Part shown: positions 10,161 to 20,149 of the stretch, one piece after another | Position numbering within the stretch: position 1 is the stretch's first letter | Layout of the letters: the number at the start of each line of letters is the position of its first letter | Assembly: GCA_963792175.1 (NCBI GenBank) | Contig: CAWBVG010000003.1 | Location: 62,001-126,000 of the forward strand | DNA length: 64,000 nt | Source: CAWBVG01 sp963792175 | GTDB taxonomy: Bacteria; Acidobacteriota; Vicinamibacteria; Vicinamibacterales; CAVVIG01 | Reading direction: 5' to 3' | The notes under the pieces: model-generated | Database searches by the model: none | The model's input: the letters and a program-made list of their open reading frames with translations, nothing else | Told to the model about the DNA's origin: nothing | Program-made: the position numbers and the translations under genes

Positions 10161-10869
10161 CTGAGCATCCCAGTCGAGTACGCCTCGCATCGAAAAATCC
10201 GCGAGCGCAACAAGCTGTATTACCGGTTCAACCATTGGCCGATCTGGATATTCGTCTTTTTCATCGCGCCGGGGCCGCTCACGTTCGACCTCTTCGAGCG
10301 CGGGTTCGACACGCGAATGGCGCTGTGGCTCGGCACCGTGCTCATCGGCACCGGCATTGCCGGATTGCGGGGCCGGCTGCCGGGCGTGGAACCGAAGCCG
10401 TACATCATCCGCTTCACCGAGGATCGGCCTAATCCGCTCTACCGCCGCGTCTGCTACACGTTTGCCTGGAGCGAGGTCATCACCTTCGCGGTGCTCAACG
10501 TGGCCGGACTCGTCGTGGCCATCGCCACCGGCCGCTGGCACTTGAAAGAGATGTATCGCTACGGTTACTTCCCGCTGGCCGGATCGATCTGGTTGCTCGG
10601 CGCTCCTGGGCCAGCTGCCGCGGGTGAAGGCGTCGACCAAGGGTGAAGGTCACGAGCGGCGATACTTCTACGGATCCGTCTGGGCGGTCTGCTGGGCACA
10701 GCCCGTGCTGTGGCTGCTGTGGAAGGTCGTACCGCACTCGCGTCTGGGCGACGCCATCAAGCTGGCCGTCTTCGTGGGGATTCTCGCGTTCGTCGGCAAC
10801 CTCGCACGACTCGGCCGTCTTCCGCGCACGCGCCCGATCGTGCCGGGGGAGATCGCCGTCTCGGACTGA
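10161..10869 (+). CDS. Integral membrane protein (frameshifted), unrecognised
   Basis: In frame with the nuclease upstream. It begins about SIPVEYASHRKIRERNKLYY and has hydrophobic segments WPIWIFVFFIAPGPLTF, ALWLGTVLIGTGIAGL, VITFAVLNVAGLVVAIATG and, after a 1-nt shift near 10605, WAVCWAQPVLWLLWKVV and IKLAVFVGILAFVGNLA. A CTG at 10161 preceded by ggaag could be its start if it is a separate gene. A tatact box at 10087 might be a promoter. I do not recognise the family. Confidence 0.5.
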
Positions 10870-10973
10870 GTATCTGGTAATTGGATAATCGAGTAATTGG
10901 GTAATCGATTGACGGATTGATCAATCCTTCAATCAATTACCAGATTACCCAATTACCTAATTACCGATTCCCG
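10870..10973. repeat. Intergenic inverted-repeat array, TAATTGG(G) unit
   Basis: The left arm repeats variants of ggtaattgga/gagtaattgggtaatcg; the right arm carries the complementary caattaccagattacccaattacctaattacc. It separates two convergent genes (membrane protein and PLP enzyme). The same unit recurs at 23607-23697, 37310-37428 and 42710-42830. Confidence 0.75.
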
Positions 10974-12173
10974 CTACGTGACGAGCGACTTCGCCGCCTC
11001 TCCCACGTAGTCCTTCTTCTCGACAATCGACGCCATCTCCGCCATGACGCGATCGATCTCGTCCGTCGTGTTGTAGAAATGCGGCGACACGCGGACGCCG
11101 ACCGGCGGCCGGTAGTCGACGAGGAACTCGCGCGCCTTCAGCGTTCGCGCAACCTGCAGCGCCTCCGGGACGTTGATCGCGACGGTGCCCGCCAGCCGCT
11201 CGGGATCCCGCGACGCCGCCGACGTGAAGCCGTGCCGATCGGCGAGCGCGAGCAGCCGCGCCGTCAGCTCGACCGACTTCGCGCGAATGCGCCGCACGCC
11301 CACTTCGTTGATGATGTCGAGCCCCGCCAGCGCCGCGTAGTACGCCGGAATCGACGGCGTGCCGTTCATCATCCGCATCGCATCGGCCCGCACGTCGCGA
11401 TCCTCGACCGGGTTCGTGTCGAACGCGAACGGATTCCGATGCGACAGCCAGCCGGTGAACGTCGGGCCTCGACTGCTGGCGCAGCTCGGGCCGCGTGTAA
11501 AGAAACGCGTTGCCGGGCCCGCCGCACAGCCACTTCAGGCATCCGCCGACGGCGAAGTCGACGCCGAGCGCGGTGACGTCGACGCGGGACGATGCCGGCG
11601 GACTGATAGGTGTCGAGGATCACCGCGGCGCCGGCCTCGCGCGCGCGCTGCGCAATCGCGGCCGCGTCCATGATGTAGGACGTGCGGAACAGCACGTGCG
11701 AGAAGGCGACGACGGCGGTGCTGCCGTCGATCGCGTCGAGGAAGCGATCGGTGTCGGACGGTCAGGTCGTCTTCCGCCGGAACAACCGTCAGCTCGAAGC
11801 CGCCGGCCTGCTGCGCGCGGATACAGATACAACATCGACGGAAAATCCATCGCCGAGCAGACGATGCGGCGGCGGGTGCCGGTCGGCCGGAGGCACGACA
11901 GCGCGACGGCATGTGCGCCGTCGTCACGTTCTCGTGCATGCTGACCGAGCCGGCGGGCGCGCCGATGATCCGCGCCACCTTGTTGCCGACCTCGAGCGGC
12001 ATTTCCCACCAGCGATCTTCCCAGCCGCGCACGCCGCGCGTCGCCCAGGTCTCGGCGTACTCGGCGAGGTCGCGCGCGGTCCGGCGCGGCATCGCGCCGA
12101 GCGAGTTGCTGATCATGTAGACCGTGCGCGCGAGAATCGGGAACTCGTCGCGCCAGCGGGCGAGATCGTCCAT
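10974..12173 (-). CDS. Aminotransferase class V / kynureninase-like PLP enzyme (frameshifted)
   Basis: A PLP-dependent fold-type I enzyme of about 400 residues. The start MDDLARWRDEFPILARTVYM leads to ISNSLGAMP and ENVTTAHAVALSCL. The PLP Asp region is VILDTYQSAGIVPV, the Schiff-base lysine is in FAVGGCLKWLCGGPGNAFLY, and the C-terminus is PVGVRVSPHFYNTTDEIDRVM. This matches kynureninase/IscS-type proteins of class V. At least four 1-nt indels occur between 11470 and 11920. The lysine segment must be reconstructed across one of them. Tryptophan catabolism genes are not adjacent, so kynureninase activity is unproven. Confidence 0.72.
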
Positions 12174-12256
12174 TCGCCTATAATACGCGCGGCGTCCGCC
12201 TTCGCGCGGACGCTTCGGCGGACAAGCTCCGCCTTCGAGCAAACGCCGCACCAGTC

Positions 12257-13490
12257 ATGTTGAGACGCATCGCTACGGCGTTGATTCCGATCGCTGTCGA
12301 TCGCGGTCGTCGTGCTGCCGCTGGTGCTCGATCAGCCGTTTGGCTCGCAGACCGCGCGAACGCATCGAGCGGTCTACGCGATGCGCCGCTCGGTCGCCGA
12401 TCGTCACGGTCGCTCGGCCTGGCGGCGCTGGCGGTGCTGGCGGCCGTCTCGCTGCGTCGGCGGCGAACCTGGCTGGCGCTCGTCGGCTTCGGTGGTGCCG
12501 CTGGCGGTCGGCCTCGCCGCGGCGTGGTTCGCGCGGCAGAACCCGTTCGAGTGGATGTTCAATCCGCTGCCGCAGCCGCGATTCGTCGGCGGCCGCGACG
12601 CGTCGTTCGTCGAGCCGGACGATCTGGTGCTGGCCGTTTCGCGTCGACGGCGACGCCGCCGCGTACCCGATCCGGCAGATGGCGTACCACCACCTCGTCA
12701 ACGATCGCATCGGCCGCACGCCGGCGGTCGTCACCTATTGAACGCTCTGTCACACCGGTCTGGTGTGGGGCTCGGCGGTCGACGGACGCGACGCTGACGT
12801 TTCGTCTGGTAGGCATCAACAACCAGAACTTCGTGATGCAGGACGAGCAGACCGGTTCGTGGTGGCAGCAGGTGTCGGGCGAAGCGATTCTCGGTCCGCT
12901 GAAGGGCCGACGGCTGACGCTGCTGCCGTTCGACCAGCTGACGTTCGCGCACGTGGCGCGAGCGAGGCGCCGCAGCGGGCGCGTGCTGGCGCCGGCGACG
13001 CGGCATCGCCGCGGCGAACCGCTACGCGCCGCGCGGACTGGGAGCAGCGGATGCACGAAAACGCCGGCGCCGCGCGGCTGCGGCGCGATCGCGCAGCTGG
13101 AGCCGCGAACGCTGGTCATCGGCGTCGAGGTGCGCGGCGCGTCGCGCGCGTATCCGCTCGCCGGCATCAGCGCCGTCGGGCGTCGTGCTCGACGAGATCG
13201 GCGGCACCGCCATCGCCATCGTCCGCGCGCCCGACGGCCGATCGACGCGCGTCTTCGATCGACGCGTCGACGGCGTCGCGCTCGAGCTGTTCGCGAAAGT
13301 CGACGCGTCGCCGTTCCGCATGGTCGATGCCGGCACCGGCAGCGAGTGGATTTTGCCGGCGTCGCCGTCAGCGGTCCGCTCAGCAGGCCGACAGCTCGCG
13401 CGCCTGCCGTTTCTGGAGGAGGTACTGGTTCGACTGGAAGAACGTATCACCCATCCACCGACGTGGCGCGTCGCACGTCTTCTGACGTGA
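12257..13490 (+). CDS. DUF3179 domain protein, probable selenoprotein (in-frame TGA, frameshifts)
   Basis: A DUF3179-family protein of about 400 residues with an N-terminal membrane anchor (LIPIAIAVVVLPLVL after correction). The conserved core reads DDLVLAVSVDGDAAAYPIRQ, HHLVNDRIG, PAVVTY-TGA-TLCHTGLVWG, then GINNQNFVMQDEQTGSWWQQ and GPLKGRRLTLLPFDQLTF. Family members have a Cys-x-x-Cys at the TGA position (YCPLC-type), so TGA at 12739-12741 would encode selenocysteine in a UxxC motif. The frame is continuous for about 20 codons on each side, so the TGA is not produced by an indel. A hairpin follows at once. Several other 1-nt shifts lie at about 12300, 12500, 12645, 12790, 12960, 13180, 13360 and 13430. 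Function is unknown. The end overlaps the methyltransferase GTG. Confidence 0.72.
12739..12767 (+). promoter_or_regulatory. Putative bacterial SECIS element with UGA codon
   Basis: The TGA at 12739-12741 is followed after 9 nt by a perfect 6-bp stem CACACC/GGTGTG (12751-12767) closing the loop GGTCT. The E. coli fdhF SECIS minihelix is also 17 nt, starts 11 nt after its UGA, and displays GGUC(U) in the loop, which SelB contacts. Loop identity, size and spacing all match. Seen in the sequence; SelB binding is inference. Confidence 0.65.
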
Positions 13491-14265
13491 CCGAGCTCGC
13501 GAAGGGCTGGCAGGGTTGGGACGAGGTACGCGCCGTTCTACGACTGGGAGAACGCGCAGACGCTCGGGCGCCGCGACGTGCCGTTCTGGCGTCGGGCGGC
13601 GCTCGAAGGCCAAGGGCCCGGTGCTCGAGCTCGGATGCGGCACCGGGCCGTGTGACGAGTCCGCTCGCGCGGGCCGGCGTCGACATCGTCGGCGTCGATC
13701 GATCGGCGCCGATGCTCGACGCGCGCGGCGTCATGGCGCGTGGCCGGTCTCGGTGCGCGGCGACATCCGCGCGCTGCCGTTCGCGGCCCGCTCCTTCTCC
13801 ATGGTGCTCGCGCCGTACGGCATCCTGCAGTCGCTGACGAAACCGCGCGATCTGACCGCGACGCTCGCGTCGGTGGCGCGGGTCGTCGAGCGCGGCGGCA
13901 CGTTCGGGATCGATCTCGTGCCGGACGTGCCGAAGTGGCGCGAGTATGCCAACAAGGTGCAGCTGCGCGGCCGAGCGGGCGGGGCCGCACCTCACGCTGA
14001 TCGAGTCGGTTCGGCAGGACCGGCGCCGCCGGCTGACGACCTTCGAGCAGCGCTACGTGGAACGGCGGAACGGGCGCACGCGCGATCACGTTTCGAGCTG
14101 ACTTCCGAACGCTCTCCGTGCCGGAGATGACGAGACAGCTCGAACGTGCAGGATTCCGGGTCGAGGCGGTGCTCGGCGACTATCAGGGGCGCGCCGTGGG
14201 ACGAGCGCGCCGACGTCTGGATCATCATGGCGCGCGCGCTGGACGAAGGCTCGCAAGATCGCTAG
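13487..14265 (+). CDS. Class I SAM-dependent methyltransferase (frameshifted)
   Basis: A methyltransferase of about 255 residues. Reconstructed N-terminus MTELAKGWQGWDEYAPFYDW, then motif I VLELGCGTGRVTSPLARAG, DIVGVDRSAPMLD, motif around DIRALPFAARSFSMVLAPYG, and LASVARVVERGGTFGIDLVP. The GTG start overlaps the DUF3179 stop, implying translational coupling. Frameshifts at about 13540, 13610, 13655, 13725, 13975 and 14100 scramble the ORF. The substrate is unknown; coupling to the DUF3179 protein suggests a shared process. Confidence 0.75.
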
Positions 14266-14361
14266 ACCGCGAGATCGGTTAACTTGCGATCTGGCGGCTT
14301 GCGGGTAGTCCGTGGTAAAATTTCGACGCTTGTTTTTCGATGTTTTCTGGGGAGTTTTGAC

Positions 14362-15110
14362 ATGTCCGGCCATTCCAAGTGGGCCTCGATCAAGCACAAG
14401 AAGGGCGCGCTCGACGCCAAGCGCGGCAAGATTTTCACGCGCCTCATCAAGGAATTGACGGTGGCCGCCCGGGCGGGCGGCGGCGATCCCGACATGAATC
14501 CGCGGCTGCGCACGATCATCGCCGACGCGAAGGCGGCCAACATGCCGGCCGAAAACATCAAGCGCGCGATTCGCCGCGGCACCGGAGAAGAACCGGGCGT
14601 GTCGTACGAGGAAGCGCAGTACGAGGGCTACGGTCCGGGCGGCGCGGCGGTCATCATCGACGTCCTGACCGACAACAAGAACCGGACCGTCGGCGAGCTG
14701 CGGCACATGCTCGAAAAGCACGGCGGCAACCTCGCCGCGACGAACGCGGTCGCCTGGATGTTCGCCAAGAAGGGCTACATCGTCGTCGAGAAGTCGAAGG
14801 CCGACGAAGAGAAGCTGATGGCCGCGGTCCTCGACGCCGGCGCCGACGATTTGCGGACGACGACGACAACTGGGAAGTGTTGAGCGCGCCCGAAGCGTTT
14901 GCCGCCGTCCGCGACGCGGTGAAGCAGCTCGGCATCGAGCCCGCCAGCGCCGAGGTCTCGATGATTCCGCAGAACTACGTCAAGCTCGAAGGCAAGCCCG
15001 CGCAGCAGATGGTGAAGTTGATGGAAGCGCTCGACGACCACGACGACGTGCAGCACGTGTGGTCGAACTTCGACATCTCGGAAAAGGAGATCGAGGCCTC
15101 GCTCGCGTGA
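14362..15110 (+). CDS. yebC: YebC/PmpR family regulator (translational activator TACO1-like)
   Basis: Starts MSGHSKWASIKHKKGALDAK, the family hallmark, with a gggag ribosome site at good spacing. Contains GGDPDMNPRLRTIIADAKAA, YEGYGPGGAAVIIDVLTDNK and HGGNLAATNAVAWMF, and ends NFDISEKEIEASLA. About 250 residues as expected. A 1-nt deletion in a gac-repeat near 14863 splits the frame before NWEVLSAPEAF. YebC proteins bind DNA and/or ribosomes; the usual neighbours ruvC-ruvA-ruvB follow directly, with ruvC overlapping its stop by 4 nt. Confidence 0.93.
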
Positions 15111-15690
15111 GAGTCTTCGGCATCGACCCCGGCTCCGAGCGCACCGGTTACGGCTGCGTCGAAACCGACGGGTCGCGCCACCGCATCGTCGTGTGCGGCG
15201 CCATCACGACACCGGCTCTCGCCGCGTTTCCCGACAAGCTGCTCCTCATTCACAGCGGGCTCGCCGCGCTCCTGCGCGAGTGCCGGCCGCAGGCGGTCGC
15301 GATCGAAAACCTGTTTTATGCCGTGAACGTCCGCAGCGCGCTCAAGCTCGGGCACGCGCGCGGCGTGGCGATGCTCGCCGCGGTCGAGAGCGGCGTCGGC
15401 GGTCGTCGAATACACGCCGGCGGAGATCAAGCGAGCGGTGGTCGGCCACGGCCGCGCCGAGAAGGCGCAGGTGCAGCACATGATCAAGCTGCTGCTCGGC
15501 CTCGCCGCCGTGCCGTCGCCGCACGACGCGGCCGACGCGCTCGCCGTGGCGATCTGCCACGTGCATTCGCAGGTGCCCGCGCGCGTCGGCGGCGCCGCCA
15601 TGCGCAGCCAGGAGCAAGGCCACCAGCTGGGGCACGTACCGGCCCGCATCCGCGCCTGCGCCGATTCGGCGGGCCAAGCCGCTGTCGTGA
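15107..15690 (+). CDS. ruvC: Crossover junction endodeoxyribonuclease RuvC (frameshifted)
   Basis: Holliday-junction resolvase. GTG start; VFGIDPGSERTGYGCVE carries the first catalytic Asp, AIENLFYAVNVRSALKLGHA the Glu, and PHDAADALAVAICH the two C-terminal Asp residues. A 1-nt insertion near 15400 breaks the frame before VVEYTPAEIKRAVVGHGRA. A further shift near the C-terminus is needed to reach the stop that overlaps ruvA. Forms the RuvABC resolvasome with the next two genes. Confidence 0.92.
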
Positions 15691-16285
15691 TCGCGCATCT
15701 TCGCGGGCGCATTTTCGAAAAACATCCCAACCGCCTCGTCCTGGACGTCAACGGCGTCGGCTACGACGTGTTCGTGCCGCTCTCGACGTTCTACGGCCTC
15801 GGCGAGCCCGGTGCAGAGACCGCGTTGCGGATTCATACGCACGTCCGCGAAGACGCGCTGGTGCTTTACGGCTTCGCGACGCTGCTCGAGCAGGAACTGT
15901 TCGAGCGGCTGATCGGGGTCAGCGGGATCGGTCCGAAGGTGGCGCTGGCGGTGCTGTCCGGGATCGAGCCGCTCGAACTGATTCGCGCGATCGAGCGCGG
16001 CGACCTCGCGCGACTGACCGCGATTCCCGGCGTCGGCAAGAAAACCTCCGAGCGCATCGTCCTCGAGCTGAAGGATCGGCTGCCGCGCGCGCAGGTGGCC
16101 GCCGTGGCGGCGGGCGATCGCGCCGCCGGAGCCGTCGTCGTTGCGCGACGATGTCCTCTCGGCGCTGCTGAACCTGGGGTATCATCGGCCTCTCGCCGAG
16201 AAAGCTGTCGAGTCCGCGATCAAGGCGCTGCCTGACGTGCGGATTCGAGCGCACGCTGAAGCAGGCGCTGCGGGAGCTGGCCACG

Positions 16286-16289
<4 letters not shown>
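15687..16289 (+). CDS. ruvA: Holliday junction branch migration complex subunit RuvA (frameshifted)
   Basis: GTG start, VIAHLRGRIFEKHPNRLVLD, then the OB fold and the tandem helix-hairpin-helix: FERLIGVSGIGPKVALAVLS and LTAIPGVGKKTSERIVLELKD. The C-terminal domain III (DDVLSALLNLGYHRPLAEKA) lies after a shift near 16140. Another shift near 16240 precedes FERTLKQALRELA. The stop probably overlaps the ruvB ATG. Binds four-way junctions and loads RuvB. Confidence 0.92.
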
Positions 16290-17312
<1,023 letters not shown>

Positions 17313-17318
<6 letters not shown>

Positions 17319-18335
17319 TCGAACGCAGGGCCGCCCGCATGGGCGGACGGCCGACGACCATCAGGTCGCTGGCGACCTACGTGCCGCCGCGCGTGCTGAG
17401 CAACGCCGACCTCGAACGGATGGTCGAGACGACCGACGAGTGGATCCTGCAGCGCACCGGCATCCGCGAGCGCCACATCGTGGATGCGGGCGTCGCGACC
17501 TCGGATCTCGGCACGCACGCCGCCCGCGAAGCGATTGTCCGCGCGGGGATCCAGCCGGACGACATCGGCGTCATCATCGTCGGCACCGTCACGCCCGACA
17601 TGATGTTTCCGAGCACCGCCTGCCTCATCCAGCACAAGATCGGCGCGTCGCGCGCCTGGGGATTCGATCTGAGCGCGGCCTGTTCCGCGTTCACCTACTC
17701 GGTCACGGTCGCCAGCCAGCTGGTCGCGAGCGGGGCCCACGAGCACGTGCTGGTGGTCGGCGCCGACGTGATGTCGAGCATCATCGACTACCAGGATCGC
17801 GCGACCTGCGTGCTCTTCGGCGACGGCGCCGGCGCGGTCGTCGTGTCCGCGGCCGACGCGAATGACGGCGCGATCCTCGACTTCGAACACGAGATCGACG
17901 GCGGCGGCGGGCCGGCACTCTGCATGCCGGCCGGCGGCAGCCTGCATCCGTCGACGCGCGAGACCGTCGACCAGCGGCTGCACTACGTGAAGCAGGACGG
18001 CGCGACGGTGTTCAAGTTCGCGGTGCGCAAAACGGAAGAGATCGCGCCGCCGCGTCCTCGACCGCAACGGCCTGACGCCCGCCGACATCGATCTGTTCGT
18101 GTCGCACCAGGCGAATCGCCGCATCATCCAGTCGGCGACCGAGAAGCTGGGCATCGATCCCAACAAGGTGATCATCAACATCGAGAAGTTCGGGAACACC
18201 ACGGCCGCCACCATTCCTCTCGCGCTGAATGACGCCGTGTGCAGCGGCCGGCTCAAGAAGGGGAACCTCGTGCTCCTGGCGTCCGTGGGTGCAGGCTTCA
18301 CGGTCGGCTCCGTGTTGCTGCGATGGGGTTTTTAA
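17313..18335 (+). CDS. fabH: Beta-ketoacyl-ACP synthase III (FabH)
   Basis: Initiates type II fatty acid synthesis by condensing acyl-CoA with malonyl-ACP. Visible: IRSLATYVPPRVLSNADLE, TTDEWILQRTGIRERHI, active-site Cys in GFDLSAACSAFTYSV, the His of SHQANRRI and the Asn of GNTTAATIPLAL, ending GAGFTVGSVLLRW. A GTG at 17313 has the better ribosome site (agaaggg) and overlaps ruvB; an ATG at 17339 is the alternative. A 1-nt insertion near 18047 breaks the frame before VLDRNGLTPADIDLF. About 330-340 residues, normal for the family. Confidence 0.93.
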
Positions 18336-18466
18336 AGTTAAAAGTCAAAAGTTAAAAGTTAAAACCAGGAAGAGGATCACACTGCCACGCCGTCTCGCGT
18401 CGTTGAGGTTCAGTCTTTTTAGCTTTTCGACTTTAACTTTTGACTTTTAAGTTTTAAGTTTTAACT
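18336..18466. repeat. Intergenic inverted-repeat array, AAAGTTAAAAGT unit
   Basis: The left arm repeats aaagttaaaagtcaaaag-type units; the right arm repeats the complement (aacttttgacttttaagt and variants) after a GC-rich spacer of about 45 nt. A very AT-rich cruciform or RNA hairpin in an otherwise GC-rich genome. T-rich runs follow the right arm, so it could terminate transcription after fabH. Confidence 0.75.
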
Positions 18467-18472
18467 TTGACC

Positions 18473-19176
18473 GTGTCCCGGGTATTTCTGCTGTCTCCAG
18501 CCAACTGTAATGGCCGGCGGGCGAAGCAGGCGCTGTCACCGAAGGCGTCGTTCGCGCTCGCGGCGGCGCTGCGCTCGCCGGACGGCGCGTCGCTCGGCGA
18601 GTTCTTCTCCTTCATCAGCGGTCTCTACTTCCGCGGCAAGCTCACCTACGCGCGGCGGTTCGCGTGTCCGCCGGAACCCGGCCACGCCGTCGTTGGCGAC
18701 GGCGTGCACGTCATCACGCCGAACGCCGGACTCCGCGCCGCCGACACGCGCGTCACCCACGAGGCGGTCCGCGCCTTTGCCAGCGGCGACGTCAACGCGT
18801 CGAACGCGCGCTATCGCCGGCCGCTGGAGGCGAGCGCACGCGCGTTGCTGGCGGAGATCGGGCCCGACTGCGACGTCGTGCTGCTCGGCAGCATCGCGTC
18901 GCCGAAATACGTCGATGTGCTCACCGGCATCTTCGGCGAGCGGCTCCGTTTTCCAGCGGCGTTCGTCGGGCGGGGCGACATGTCGCGCGGCGGCTTGATG
19001 CTGCGACACGCGAACGACGGCGTCGAGCTGGACTACATCCCGGTGATCGGCGCGGTCCTTCACGGGTCGCGGCCGCCGAAGCTGCCGCCGCTCGAGCTCG
19101 AACGGAGCGCGGCGGCTTTCAGCCCCGCGATGGCGAGCCTGAAAGGCGCGCCCTACGTGGGCCGCGCTCCGCTTGA
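18473..19176 (+). CDS. Conserved hypothetical protein next to LigD-type polymerase
   Basis: About 233 residues from a GTG at 18473 (TTG at 18467 is possible). Starts VSRVFLLSPANCNGRRAKQA; contains GEFFSFISGLYFRGKLTYARR, GVHVITPNAGLR and CDVVLLGSIASPKYVDVLTG. No membrane segment or signal peptide. I do not recognise the family. Its last codons appear shifted, and a tga at 19174 overlaps the TTG start of the polymerase gene, so the two are probably translationally coupled. That hints at a role in the same DNA-repair context. Confidence 0.55.
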
Positions 19177-20091
19177 TCATCCCCCGCGATCAGGACAACA
19201 TCGTCGCGTCCATCGAGGGCAAGGAAGTCCGGCTCACGAATCTCCGCAAGATCTTCTGGCCCGAGCTCGGCCTGACCAAGGGCGACCTCCTCCAGTACTA
19301 CGCAGACGTGGCCGCGGTGCTCCTGCCGCACATCCAGGACCGCGCGATGGTGATGAAGCGGTACCCGCACGGCGCATCCGGCGATTTCTTCTTCATGAAG
19401 CGTGCGCCGGAGCCGCGCCCCTCCTGGATCGAGATCTGCCGGATCGATCACGGGTCGAAAGGCATCATCCCATTCCCGATGATTCAGGACCGTGCATCGC
19501 TGATGTGGGTGATCAATCTCGGCTGCATCGATCTGAACCAGTGGTACGCGCGCTGCGACGACATCGATCGGCCGGACTATCTGCACTTCGATCTGGATCC
19601 GGCGGTCGGCACCACGTTCGATCGTGTTGCCCGAGACGGCGATCGTCGTACGCGAGGCTCTCGACACGTTGAAGATGCCGTCGCTCGTAAAGACCACCGG
19701 TTCGAGGGGGCTGCACGTCTACGTCCCGATCGTCCGCGGTCCGGATCAGAAACAGGTGTGGACGTTTGCGAAGGCGTTGTCGCACGAGCTGGCCGTCCGC
19801 AATCCCGCGCTCATCACGGCCGAGTACCGCGTCGCGAAGCGTCCGAAAGGGCGCGTGCTCGTCGACTACAACCAGAATCGGTGGGGCAGCACGCTGGCGT
19901 CCGTGTACTCGGTGCGGCCGCGGCCCGAGGCGACCGTGTCGATGCCAGTCACCTGGAAGGAGGTCGAGCGCGGCATCCGCATCGAGGATTTCACGGTCAG
20001 GAACGTGCCGGCACGAGTCGCGAAGCTCGGCGACCTCTGGAAACCGCTCCTCGCGTCGCGCGGCCGCTTCGATCTGTCGACGTTCGTCTGA
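19173..20091 (+). CDS. LigD-type DNA polymerase/primase domain protein (frameshifted)
   Basis: Stand-alone polymerase domain of the LigD family (archaeo-eukaryotic primase fold) used in bacterial end joining. IEGKEVRLTNLRKIFWPELG is the family start. The metal-binding DxD is in YLHFDLDPAVGTTFD, and the nucleotide site TTGSRGLHVYVPI follows. It ends near LLASRGRFDLSTFV. A 1-nt shift near 19620 splits the ORF. No ligase or 3'-phosphoesterase domain is fused and no Ku gene lies in the window. TTG start overlapping the upstream stop. Confidence 0.82.
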
Positions 20092-20149
20092 TCGGGATCA
20101 CGAACGTTGAACGCCAGAAACGCGAAGGTGTGATCGTCGTCGAGGTCGG

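Noticed and set aside
14860..14890. Programmed frameshift in yebC at a gac repeat
   Set aside because: No slippery heptamer or stimulatory structure. The neighbouring ruv genes show many similar unrelated shifts, so a consensus error is simpler.
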